The notes beneath the pieces were generated by a model. That model did not search any database and was not told the origin of the DNA. It saw only the letters and a program-made list of their open reading frames with translations. From an uncultured Bacteroidales bacterium (GTDB taxonomy: Bacteria; Bacteroidota; Bacteroidia; Bacteroidales; Bacteroidaceae), in the NCBI GenBank assembly GCA_937995875.1, contig CALKIW010000130.1, positions 1 to 27,780 of the forward strand: a stretch of 27,780 bases of DNA. Reading direction: 5' to 3'. Every line of letters starts with the position of its first letter. The stretch's first letter is position 1. Position numbers and translations under genes: made by a program. This document shows positions 1 through 7,277 of the stretch, one piece after another.

Positions 1-1
1 G

Positions 2-67
2 CAGCGCAAACCGGCACTCAGAGGCGAGGCACAGTTCCTCTATTATTTCAACAACGACAAGGAATAA
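2..67 (+). CDS. C-terminal tail of an unidentified gene (partial, cut by window edge)
   Basis: An open frame enters from the left edge and ends with TAA at 65-67, giving 21 residues that include ALRGEAQFLYYFNND. The composition looks like a genuine C-terminus. It lies 48 bases upstream of the GH125 start on the same strand, so it probably belongs to the same mannan-related operon. The family cannot be determined from so short a fragment. Part of its coding sequence is duplicated just downstream (33-120). Confidence 0.45.
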   Translation, partial: QRKPALRGEAQFLYYFNNDKE

Positions 68-120
68 TGACATGAGAGTTCCTCGATTATTCTAACAACA
101 ACAGGAAATAATGCAATGAG
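33..120 (+). repeat. Imperfect 44-bp tandem duplication spanning the end of one gene and the start of the next
   Basis: Positions 33-76 and 77-120 align end to end, both starting AGTTCCTC and ending AATGAG-like. Copy 1 contains the last codons and stop of the upstream gene. Copy 2 forms the leader and start codon (116) of the GH125 gene. The ATG at 72-74 in copy 1 corresponds to the real start at 116-118 in copy 2. Confidence 0.7.
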
Positions 121-1578
121 GAAACCTTTTTTACTTTCCGTTCTTCTGGCCGGCTTCGTGTCGGCAAACGGGACCTATGCAATGGCAACAGATAAGGCAA
201 GCCACGAAGTGTGCCGGGCAGACGCCGTGAAAGCCTCCCTGAAATCCAACAGGCCTGCTGTTGCGGACAGGCTCTTCCGTTCGGATGCGGTCGAAAAGAG
301 ATCAAGCGAATCGTCAAAGTGCTGAAGAATGAAAAGTTGGCATGGATGTTTACAAACTGCTTCCCCAACACATTGGACACCACCGTGCATTTCTAGGAAG
401 ACGAGAACGGCAATCCGGACACATTTGTATATACCGGTGACATCCACGCTATGTGGCTGCGCGATTCCGGTGCGCAGGTATGGCCCTACGTTCAGCTTTG
501 CAAGGAAGACAAGCCTCTGCAGAAAATGTTGGCAGGCGTGATTATGAGGCAGATAAAATGTATCAACTGCGACCCGTATGCCAATGCTTTCAACAAGGAG
601 CCTAATCCTAACGGCGACTGGATGGAAGACACCGGGATGCATCCGGAGCTGCACGAACGCAAGTATGAGATTGACTCGCTGTGCTACCCAATACGACTGG
701 CCTACGAATACTGGAAAGTCACGGGAGACACCAGTGTGTTCAATGAGGATTGGGTAAGTGCTGTAAAGAATATTCTCAAAGTATTCAAGGAGCAGCAAAG
801 AAAAGACGGAAAGGGCAGTTATCACTTCCTGAGAAAGACCGAACGGGCACTCGACACCGTGAGCAACAATGGCTGGGGAGCCCCTGCCAAACCCGTTGGG
901 CTGATTGCCTCGTTCTTCCGTCCATCCGACGACGCTACCACATTTCTGTTTCTTGTGCCGTCAAACTTCATGGCCGTGTCTTCACTGAACAAGGCCGCCG
1001 AAATACTGACCAAGGTAAACAAGAACGGCGACCTTGCCGCTCAATGTTCGTCACTGGCCGACGAGGTGCACGAAGCACTGATGAATCACGCCGTGTACAA
1101 TCACCCCAAATATGGTAAGATATACGCCTTTGAGGTTGATGGATTCGGCAATCACATGCTGATGGACGACGCCAATGTGCCAAGCCTGCTCGCCATGCCC
1201 TATCTTGGAGACGTAGACGTGGACGACCTCATCTACCAAAATACACGCAAATTTGTTTGGAGCGAAGACAACCCCTATTTCTTCCGAGGCAAAGCGGGAG
1301 AGGGAATCGGCGGCCCACACATTGGTTACGATATGGTGTGGCCCATGTCTATCATGATGAAGGCCTTCACCTCGAAGGACGACGCCGAAATCAAATGGTG
1401 CATCAAGACCCTGATGGACACGGATGCCGGAACGGGATTCATGCACGAGAGCTTCAACAAGGACGACACCACCGACTTCACCCGTGCATGGTTTGCATGG
1501 CAGAACACGCTGTTTGGCGAACTCATCATCAAACTTGTAAACGAAGGAAAAACCGACCTGCTCAACAGTATAGAATAA
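116..1578 (+). pseudogene. GH125 exo-alpha-1,6-mannosidase, broken by a frameshift and an in-frame stop
   Basis: Repaired, this would be a secreted protein of about 487 residues, normal for GH125 (metal-independent exo-alpha-1,6-mannosidase). The N-terminus is a signal peptide (MRKPFLLSVLLAGF, then ANGTYAMA). Recognisable blocks are CFPNTLDTTV, TGDIHAMWLRDS, FFRPSDDATTF, VDGFGNHMLMDDANVPSLL and GFMHESF. The expected acid (Asp 272, in RPSDD) and base (Glu 445, in MHESF) are both present, with the 173-residue spacing I recall for the Clostridium GH125 pair. Two lesions interrupt it: a missing base in the A-run at 294-297 moves the frame just before EIKRIVKVLKNEKLAW, and a TAG at 394-396 falls between TTVHF and EDENGNPDTF. 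As sequenced, no full enzyme is made; a restart at ATG 451 would lose the N-terminal part of the fold. It lies upstream of the GH92 gene on the same strand, and the two families often cooperate on alpha-mannans. Confidence 0.85.
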
Positions 1579-1710
1579 GGTCGGAATTTCATCAACTGTC
1601 CCACAACATGGGGCACGGTTGTGCCTCAAGTTGGGTTATTATCTCATCACTGTTGTCTTACCCGGTTAAGAGCCGAGCAAGACAATCGGTAAGCGTGTGT
1701 CATATCTGAA

Positions 1711-1761
1711 ACTCCATCATCTTCTAAACGCGCAAGAAACGTATTGAAGACATGATGGAGT
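1711..1761 (+). other. Stem-loop between the two mannosidase genes
   Basis: ACTCCATCAT (1711-1720) is perfectly complementary to ATGATGGAGT (1752-1761). An inner CTTC/GAAG pair (1721-1724/1746-1749) extends the stem across a small bulge. There is no U-run after it, so it is more likely an mRNA-stabilising or processing structure than a terminator. The 227-bp gap between GH125 and GH92 holds no other feature I can support. Confidence 0.45.
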
Positions 1762-1805
1762 GCATGAAATCTGTCAAATCCATTATCTTCTAATATTCCT
1801 TATAT

Positions 1806-3943
1806 ATGAAAAAACTATTATTAACCGCATGTCTCGCTGTCTTAGCGCTGACGGCTTCGGCTTCAGAGGGATTAACGAAATATGTCAACCCGCTTTTGGG
1901 GACAGCAACCCTATGGGAGTTTGAAGACCTGAAATTCAAGGCCACACGACGGGCATGGGGAGCGGAAGTGTTTCCGGGAGCATCGTTGCCCTTCGCCATG
2001 GTGCAAACCACCCCTATCACCCAATTGCACAGCGGCTCCGGTTATCAATACGAAGACAAAACCATTCAGGGCTTTGGGCACACGTGCAAGGGCCACTGGA
2101 ACCTGCTCCACGTGCCATTGATGCCCGTTACCGGCAGATACAGTGCCAACAATTTCGCGTCCGAATACAGTCATGAGAACGAGACGGCTCATCCCGGTTA
2201 TTATCAGGTATTCCTGAAACGATACGACATCAATGCTGAAGTAACCGGCACCCTCAGATGCGCCTATCATAAATATACTTTCAAAGCAGACGACGACAAA
2301 GCACTGATTGCCGATATGCCCCACTCTAACAGCAACGTCAAGGACTGGTCGCTGCAAAAAGAGGGGACAAACACGTTCTCCGGAAGTCAGAACGGAGAAG
2401 GACGCATCTTTTTCTGGCGGTGGCAAACTACGATATCGACAAAATCGTCCAACAGCAAAGCCGCAACTACGGCATATCGGTTATCAGTTTCAAGAACAGC
2501 AAAGGCGCAATGCCGCTGGAACTGAAAATAGGCTTCTCCTTCACAAGCATAGAGAATGCCAAACATAACTTGGAAGCCGAAATGCTGGGGAAAGACTTCG
2601 CCCAAGTGCGCGAAGAAGCCGACAATATCTGGGAAAAACAGCTTGGAAAGATAGAAGTTGAAGGAGGCAGCCAGCGGCATAAGAGTCTGTTTTATTCCAC
2701 GCTCTATCGCTCGTGCCTATGGCCCTGTCTGCGCAGCGACGTGAATCAGGATTATTGCGACGAGCAGGGAAACATAGTGAACAATGGTTTTGACTATTAC
2801 ACGCTGCCCACATTCTGGGACGATTACCGCAACAAACTCATTCTGATGGGGATGCTCAATCCCAAAGTGGCTACAGATGTGATGAAGACCATCATCGACA
2901 TGGGCGAAAAACGCGACGGCTATATGCCCACCTTCTTCCACGGAGACCATGCTTCTACGTTTGTGGCCGGAACGTGGCTTCGCGGTATTCGTGACTTCGA
3001 TTTGGAACGGGCCTATCGCCTGATTCTCAAGAACGCAACCGTACCGGGACGCGGCGGACGCAAATATCTGGACGAATACATCAAAAACGGATGGATTGCG
3101 GAGAAAGACACCACGAATGTTCCGACGGAGGATGAATACAAAGGGGCCGTCACCAAAACACTGGAATATGCATACGATGACTATGCTGTGGCCTTGGTGG
3201 CCAAGGTTTTGGGCGACAAGAAGAACTACAAACTCCTGATGAGCCGCACAGACAACTATAAGAATGTGTTCGACCCCTCCACCGGTTTCTTCCGTGGGCG
3301 CATTGACGACGGCTCGTTTATTGAAGACTTCCGCCCCTACTATCCCTACTATCAATACCAATACAGGGAGGCAAACGCGTGGAACAGCCTGTTCTTTGCT
3401 CCACACGGCCCACAGGGAATCATCAAACTCTATCCCGGCAAGCGCGCTGTGGAGCAGAAACTCGACTCGCTGTTCTCAGAGCCTTGGCGTGGCTACGAGG
3501 CCCAGAATATCACCGGTTTCATCGGCAACTACTGTCACGGCAACCAACCCGGACACAGCATCCCGTATATGTACACTTTCATCGGCAAGCAGGAGAAGAC
3601 TCAGGAGATACTCGACAGCCTGATGAACAACTATTATGACATGGGAGCCAAACGCCTCGCCTACTCCGGAATGGACGATGCCGGAGAAATGTCGGCATGG
3701 TTTGTGTTCAATGCGATGGGCTTCTACACCTATTCGCCCGCCGATCCGGAATACCTGATCAGCGTTCCTCTGTTCGACAAAATCAAGTTCCATCAGGCCA
3801 ATGGAAAGATATTCACCGTTGTGAAGAAAGGCAAAGGAAGAAAGATCACAGACATCCGTATTAACGACAAAAAACTGAAAGGCTGGTTTATTGATGACAA
3901 GGCCATTAAAAACGGCTCTACACTAACGGTGACAACGAAATAG
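1806..3943 (+). pseudogene. GH92 alpha-mannosidase, broken by a one-base frameshift near 2416
   Basis: Repaired, this is a secreted protein of about 712 residues, the usual GH92 size. It has a signal peptide (MKKLLLTACLAVLALTASA). GH92 enzymes are calcium-dependent inverting exo-alpha-mannosidases. Family blocks in order: GAEVFPGASLPFAMVQ, GYQYEDKTIQGFGHT, TFWDDYRN, GDHASTFVAGTWLRG, REANAWNSLFFAPHG, YCHGNQPGHSIPYMYTF and GMDDAGEMSAWFVFNAMGF. The Glu in REANAW (about 522) and the Asp pair in GMDDAG (624-625) are the likely acid and base. The frame breaks at a GG run (2416-2417): adding one G joins GRIFFW to AVANYDIDKIV. A second piece could start at GTG 2420, but it would have no signal peptide and no N-terminal domain. 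GNQPGH replaces the more common GNEPSH or GHEPSH, so linkage specificity is uncertain. A terminator follows. Confidence 0.87.
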
Positions 3944-3963
3944 CCCCTGCCCGACAACGCGAT

Positions 3964-4003
3964 GAGGGACGCATAACACGAGTGATGCGTCCCTCGTTTT
4001 TTT
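3964..4003 (+). terminator. Intrinsic terminator after GH92
   Basis: An 11-bp perfect stem, GAGGGACGCAT (3964-3974) with ATGCGTCCCTC (3985-3995), has a 10-nt loop and is followed by G and seven T residues. It starts 21 bases after the GH92 stop and closes the mannosidase gene pair. Confidence 0.9.
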
Positions 4004-4173
4004 GTAGCATGTTCAGGTCCAATGACCGTGACCGAAAGACATAATTACAGCCTATAGCGGAAATCATGGCTCAGTAGAAAAATGTGGAGATACATTTTAT
4101 TATTGAGATTAGCCCATTAGTACAATAAATAGTCATAGATTTATTTTTGGAGATAATCACCATGCACTACGTA

Positions 4174-4700
4174 GGGACGAACGGGACATGCGCCGCTTCA
4201 AGATAGCAACAGTATGTTTGCGCACTCTTGTTTGGAGGGGGGTATCTTGAAAACAACTGCTTATCCCGAATACGGGTATTGAAACATTAGAAATGGTTAA
4301 ATATATGAACAAAATGCCCTCTCAAATTCGTGTATTTAAAAATAAGTTTGCCTTCGTTCGAAATACGCAAAAATTGCGACGGTTTGCAAATGATTGACAA
4401 TCAGCGGATTGGCAAAACCGCTCCAATCCTCCTTGTTTGATTGTCCGTGATTGACTATCGAATGGCGTAGCGGAAAAGGCTTAACCGCAGGGCGGATAGG
4501 CTGTACTCGCGGTGCGGTTGAGACCTAAGCACACCGCCGTTAGGCCTCCGCCATGATATGGCGGAATACAATTCCTACAAACGGGGAAGTTTTCGCGCTG
4601 CGAGGAATGGGCGGGAGCTGCAAAACATAGCCCTTTTTGCGCTGGATGACACGAAAATAATGCTCAAAAAATGGTAAGAATATTTTATAAAGGGAAGAAT
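4174..4700 (+). repeat. Dispersed structured intergenic repeat, copy A
   Basis: This stretch matches two other intergenic stretches of the window. Its first half (from GGGACGAACGGG through the area around 4293-4400) aligns with copy C at 26246 onwards. Its second half (about 4465-4685) aligns closely with copy B on the minus strand at 16783-17028. The block shared by all three contains ATAGCCCTTTTTGCGCTGGA. It holds a hairpin TCCGCCAT-GAT-ATGGCGGA (4547-4565) and a small CCCG-AATA-CGGG hairpin. A 34-codon ORF (4293-4397) lies within it, but the equivalent in copy C stops after 22 codons, so coding is doubtful. Positions 4004-4173, between the terminator and this repeat, show nothing recognisable. 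Confidence 0.75.
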
Positions 4701-4840
4701 GAAGAGGGAAGAGAGAAGAATATAAATTAAAGGAAAGAATGAAGAGGGAAGAGAGAAGAATATAAATTAAAGGAAAGAATGAAGAGGGAAGAGAGAAGAA
4801 TATAAATTAAAGAGAAGAATGAAGAGAGAAGAGAGAAGAA
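4701..4840 (+). repeat. GA-rich tandem array, 40-bp unit, about 3.5 copies
   Basis: A 40-bp unit beginning GAAGAGGGAAGAGAGAAGAA and ending TATAAATTAAAGGAAAGAAT occurs at 4701-4740, 4741-4780 and 4781-4820, with a partial fourth at 4821-4840. The first two copies are identical and the third has small changes. It directly follows repeat copy A. Copy C carries a similar but shorter GA-rich tail, so the array looks like an expansion of the element's 3' end. It has no CRISPR-like spacers. Confidence 0.9.
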
Positions 4841-4972
4841 CGAGGAAAGAAGAATGAGGGAAGAACATACATATATAGAAAACTACGAGACCACCATTTG
4901 CAATCTCGGAAAACAGCCGACCCTTGAAAGGGAAATAACCTATTGATTATCAACAAAAATACTTCATTATAA

Positions 4973-5004
4973 TTTGCATATATCTGCAAGCCTTTGTATC
5001 TTTG
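4973..5004 (+). promoter_or_regulatory. Bacteroidota-type promoter
   Basis: The -33 box TTTG (4973-4976) and the -7 box TATCTTTG (4997-5004) are separated by 20 bp, matching the phylum consensus. Transcription would start near 5011, ahead of the small ORF at 5137-5301 and possibly reading into the regulator gene. Confidence 0.65.
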
Positions 5005-5136
5005 CATTGTGAAACCCTGCAAAAGAACTGCAAAAGAACGATGTATTAATCTCCATCTAATACCCGTGAGACATCACTTTTTGGGGATTTTGCGCTCATG
5101 CTCGAATCTAACCATACAATATACAAAATTTGCGGA

Positions 5137-5301
5137 ATGGAAACTTTCATCATCACCAAGCCATGTACGCCGACAGAGCGCGTGGAGTTCTGCCGTCGCA
5201 TTGGTGAGACGGGTATGGAGCTGATGCTCAAGGAGAACATCAGAGGCAAGCTGCTGCTTGACGACAAGCGGAAAGAGGATGAAGGCATATATAATGCTTG
5301 A
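5137..5301 (+). CDS. Small hypothetical protein, 54 aa
   Basis: This short ORF starts METFIITKPCTPTERVEFC and ends with a charged, lysine-rich tail (DDKRKEDEGIYNA). An alternative in-frame ATG at 5098 would add 13 residues, but the sequence becomes coding-like only from 5137. It has no signal peptide and no membrane segment. A good promoter lies about 130 bp upstream, and the promoter of the regulator gene overlaps its last codons. I do not recognise the family. It could be a genuine small protein or the remnant of a larger gene. Confidence 0.4.
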   Translation: METFIITKPCTPTERVEFCRRIGETGMELMLKENIRGKLLLDDKRKEDEGIYNA

Positions 5302-5326
5302 GTGACGACTATTTACGCTATCTTTG
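5297..5326 (+). promoter_or_regulatory. Promoter of the SusR-like regulator
   Basis: A CTTG -33-like box (5297-5300) and a TATCTTTG -7 box (5319-5326) are separated by 18 bp. The predicted transcript start, near 5333, leaves a leader of about 43 nt before ATG 5376. It lies in the final codons of the preceding small ORF, giving the regulator its own transcription. Confidence 0.55.
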
Positions 5327-5375
5327 TGCATGGGAAATATGATAACAGGTGATTTCATTAAAGAATGGTGAGCAA

Positions 5376-7052
5376 ATGAAGTTAGGGCAGAATTCTATTC
5401 AATCCTTTAAAAAGGCTATCATCATATCCATTGTATGGTTGCCGACATTATCTTTTGCATCAGCTCCTTTAGATTCCATATTGAAGGTGCTGAATCAGGA
5501 AATTACCAATCAGGAAATCTACAGGCAGAAGAAAGAATATCGCATAACGTCCCTAAGACAAGACTTATATCAAGCAAAAAACGACACGGTCAGGTTTTCC
5601 ACTGCGTCTATGCTTTTTGATGAGTACCGCTGTTATCAGTCGGACTCCGCATATTACTATGCACAAATGATGGGCAGGATAGCGGAGAATATGAACTACA
5701 AGGCTGGCATTGTGTCGTCTAAGATAGCCCAAACAGACTATTTCACATCTATAGGTCTGTTTAAAGAGGCTTGCGATGTCAATTCTACCATTAACAGGGA
5801 TGATGTTCAGAAAGACCAGATACTTGCCTACTATTCTGTGAACGCGAGGCTCTATTACAACCTTGGAGCCTATGTTGGCGACAACGTTCCCGAGCTCAGC
5901 CAACAATATTATGACATACGGAAAGATTATTATAAGAAGTTGACGCATATCGCTCCTATCAACTCCTACGAGTATAATCACGCAGTGTTGGCACTTCACG
6001 AAATTAACGGCAAATCTCCCTTGCAGAATATAAAGATGCGATTGAAGTTTCTGGACACTTATGATATTACAGACCATGAGAAAGCCATACAATATTCCAT
6101 GGTCGGTCATTCATATCTCGGATTGAAACACTACGACGAAGCCAAATATTACCTTGCGTTGTCTGCTATATACGACATTCGCTCCAATACCTACGAGACG
6201 ACATCTGCCAAAATGTTGGCCGAGTTGATGTACAAAGATGGCGATTATACCCATGCGTATACCTACATCCATTTGGCCTTCAATTACGCCACATTCTATA
6301 ATTCACACCTACGGCGCGAAGAAATAATCGGTACGCTGAAGATGATAGAGAACTCACGATACGGAAGTCTTGTAAACCGTATGTGGCATCTGGGAAGCAT
6401 TGCCTTCATCATCACGCTTCTCTTGATGATGGTTGCTATCCTGCTATATAAATTCAAGAAGGCAAATCGTCACCTCAAAGCCCTGAACGAGAGACTTGAC
6501 AACAAGACGTGTGAGTTGGAGCAGAAACAAATCGAGCTTGCAGCAATCAACGATAAACTGTCGAAAATACTTGATCAGTTGAAAGAAACTACAGCCATCA
6601 AGGATGAATACATCATGCAGTCACTGTATGTAAATACCTTTTTTGTCAACCAAGTTGAAGAAAAGGCCCACAAGGTGGTTAAGATGGTCAAGAACGAACA
6701 ATATGACAAACTCATGCTGCTGCCTTACCAGATGGGTATAAAGGAGGAACGTCAGCGCATATTCAAGCAGTTTGACAATGCTTTTTTATCGTTGTTTCCC
6801 AATTTTATGGATGAACTTAACAAACTCTTTGACAAGGATAACCAAATCGTGCTCAATGCCGATGGAGGGTTACCTGTAGAAGTTCGTATATTTGCATTGA
6901 TGAGGCTTAACATATCCGACCCTTCGGTTGTGGCCAAATACTTGAATTTATCTACCAAAACCGTTTATGTTTATAAGACGAAGATGAAATCAAGGTCGAT
7001 TGTCGATAACAATGATTTTGAAAAGCGCATCATGGAAATTCCCAAGCCGTAA
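5376..7052 (+). CDS. SusR-like (DUF6377-type) membrane-spanning transcriptional regulator
   Basis: This protein of about 558 residues would sense a glycan signal in the periplasm and act on DNA in the cytoplasm. I chose ATG 5376, not the upstream GTG 5349, because it gives a proper signal peptide (MKLGQNSIQSFKKAIIISIVWLP, then FASA). Residues about 30-335 are helical and TPR-like. A single transmembrane segment lies near 341-361 (SIAFIITLLLMMVAILLYKF). It is followed by a coiled coil (about 362-420) and a C-terminal helix-turn-helix near 516-540 (SVVAKYLNLSTKTVYVYK). This layout matches SusR and the wider DUF6377 group from Bacteroidota, which commonly sit beside alpha-glucan loci. It reads towards the SusC operon 225 bp downstream, so it is the likely regulator of that operon. 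No lesion is seen. Confidence 0.82.
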   Translation: MKLGQNSIQSFKKAIIISIVWLPTLSFASAPLDSILKVLNQEITNQEIYRQKKEYRITSLRQDLYQAKNDTVRFSTASMLFDEYRCYQSDSAYYYAQMMGRIAENMNYKAGIVSSKIAQTDYFTSIGLFKEACDVNSTINRDDVQKDQILAYYSVNARLYYNLGAYVGDNVPELSQQYYDIRKDYYKKLTHIAPINSYEYNHAVLALHEINGKSPLQNIKMRLKFLDTYDITDHEKAIQYSMVGHSYLGLKHYDEAKYYLALSAIYDIRSNTYETTSAKMLAELMYKDGDYTHAYTYIHLAFNYATFYNSHLRREEIIGTLKMIENSRYGSLVNRMWHLGSIAFIITLLLMMVAILLYKFKKANRHLKALNERLDNKTCELEQKQIELAAINDKLSKILDQLKETTAIKDEYIMQSLYVNTFFVNQVEEKAHKVVKMVKNEQYDKLMLLPYQMGIKEERQRIFKQFDNAFLSLFPNFMDELNKLFDKDNQIVLNADGGLPVEVRIFALMRLNISDPSVVAKYLNLSTKTVYVYKTKMKSRSIVDNNDFEKRIMEIPKP

Positions 7053-7118
7053 CGGTTGCACCGGATGCCTGCCATACCTAAAAAGATATTAAAAACCACC
7101 TGTTCGGACTTTTAAAAA

Positions 7119-7143
7119 CCAAAAATATTATATTAATTTTTGG
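7119..7143. promoter_or_regulatory. AT-rich inverted repeat after the regulator gene
   Basis: CCAAAAAT (7119-7126) and ATTTTTGG (7136-7143) form a perfect 8-bp inverted repeat with a 9-nt spacer, in the gap between the regulator and susC. It could be a weak terminator for the regulator transcript or a protein-binding site. An ACTTTTAA half-site (7108-7115), shared with the palindrome at 7195, lies just before it. Confidence 0.4.
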
Positions 7144-7194
7144 ACACGTTTGTTTTTAGTAACTATCTCATTATAAATAGTTTACATTCGTCAG

Positions 7195-7219
7195 CACTTT
7201 TAATTTTCACTTAAAAGTG
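7195..7219. promoter_or_regulatory. Palindromic putative operator of the SusC operon
   Basis: CACTTTTAA (7195-7203) and TTAAAAGTG (7211-7219) are a perfect 9-bp inverted repeat with a 7-nt spacer. The right arm ends exactly at the -33 element, about 50 bp before the predicted transcript start, which is a typical activator position. By position, the SusR-like regulator is the best candidate to bind here. That link is inference. Confidence 0.5.
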
Positions 7220-7250
7220 TTGTGCGGCGTTTTGTTGCTCCTTAATTTTG
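7219..7250 (+). promoter_or_regulatory. Promoter of the SusC operon
   Basis: A GTTG -33-like box (7219-7222) and a TAATTTTG -7 box (7243-7250) are separated by 20 bp. Transcription would begin near 7257, leaving about 20 nt before the SusC start codon at 7278. The weak -33 box next to a palindrome suits an activator-dependent promoter. Confidence 0.6.
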
Positions 7251-7277
7251 TAGCGGATTTTTAAACTACTAAGTAAT

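Noticed and set aside
116..396. Programmed frameshift or recoded TAG in GH125.
   Set aside because: No slippery heptamer or recoding structure is evident, and the other intact genes in the window show no internal TAG codons.
3545..3547. The Gln in GNQPGH as a lost catalytic acid, which would suggest mannose-1-phosphate uncapping as in a known GH92 subgroup.
   Set aside because: The likely catalytic acid is the Glu in REANAW (about residue 522), which is present; the Gln lies in a different motif.
4293..4397. 34-codon mini-ORF inside repeat copy A.
   Set aside because: The equivalent in copy C stops after 22 codons, and changes between copies are not biased to synonymous sites.
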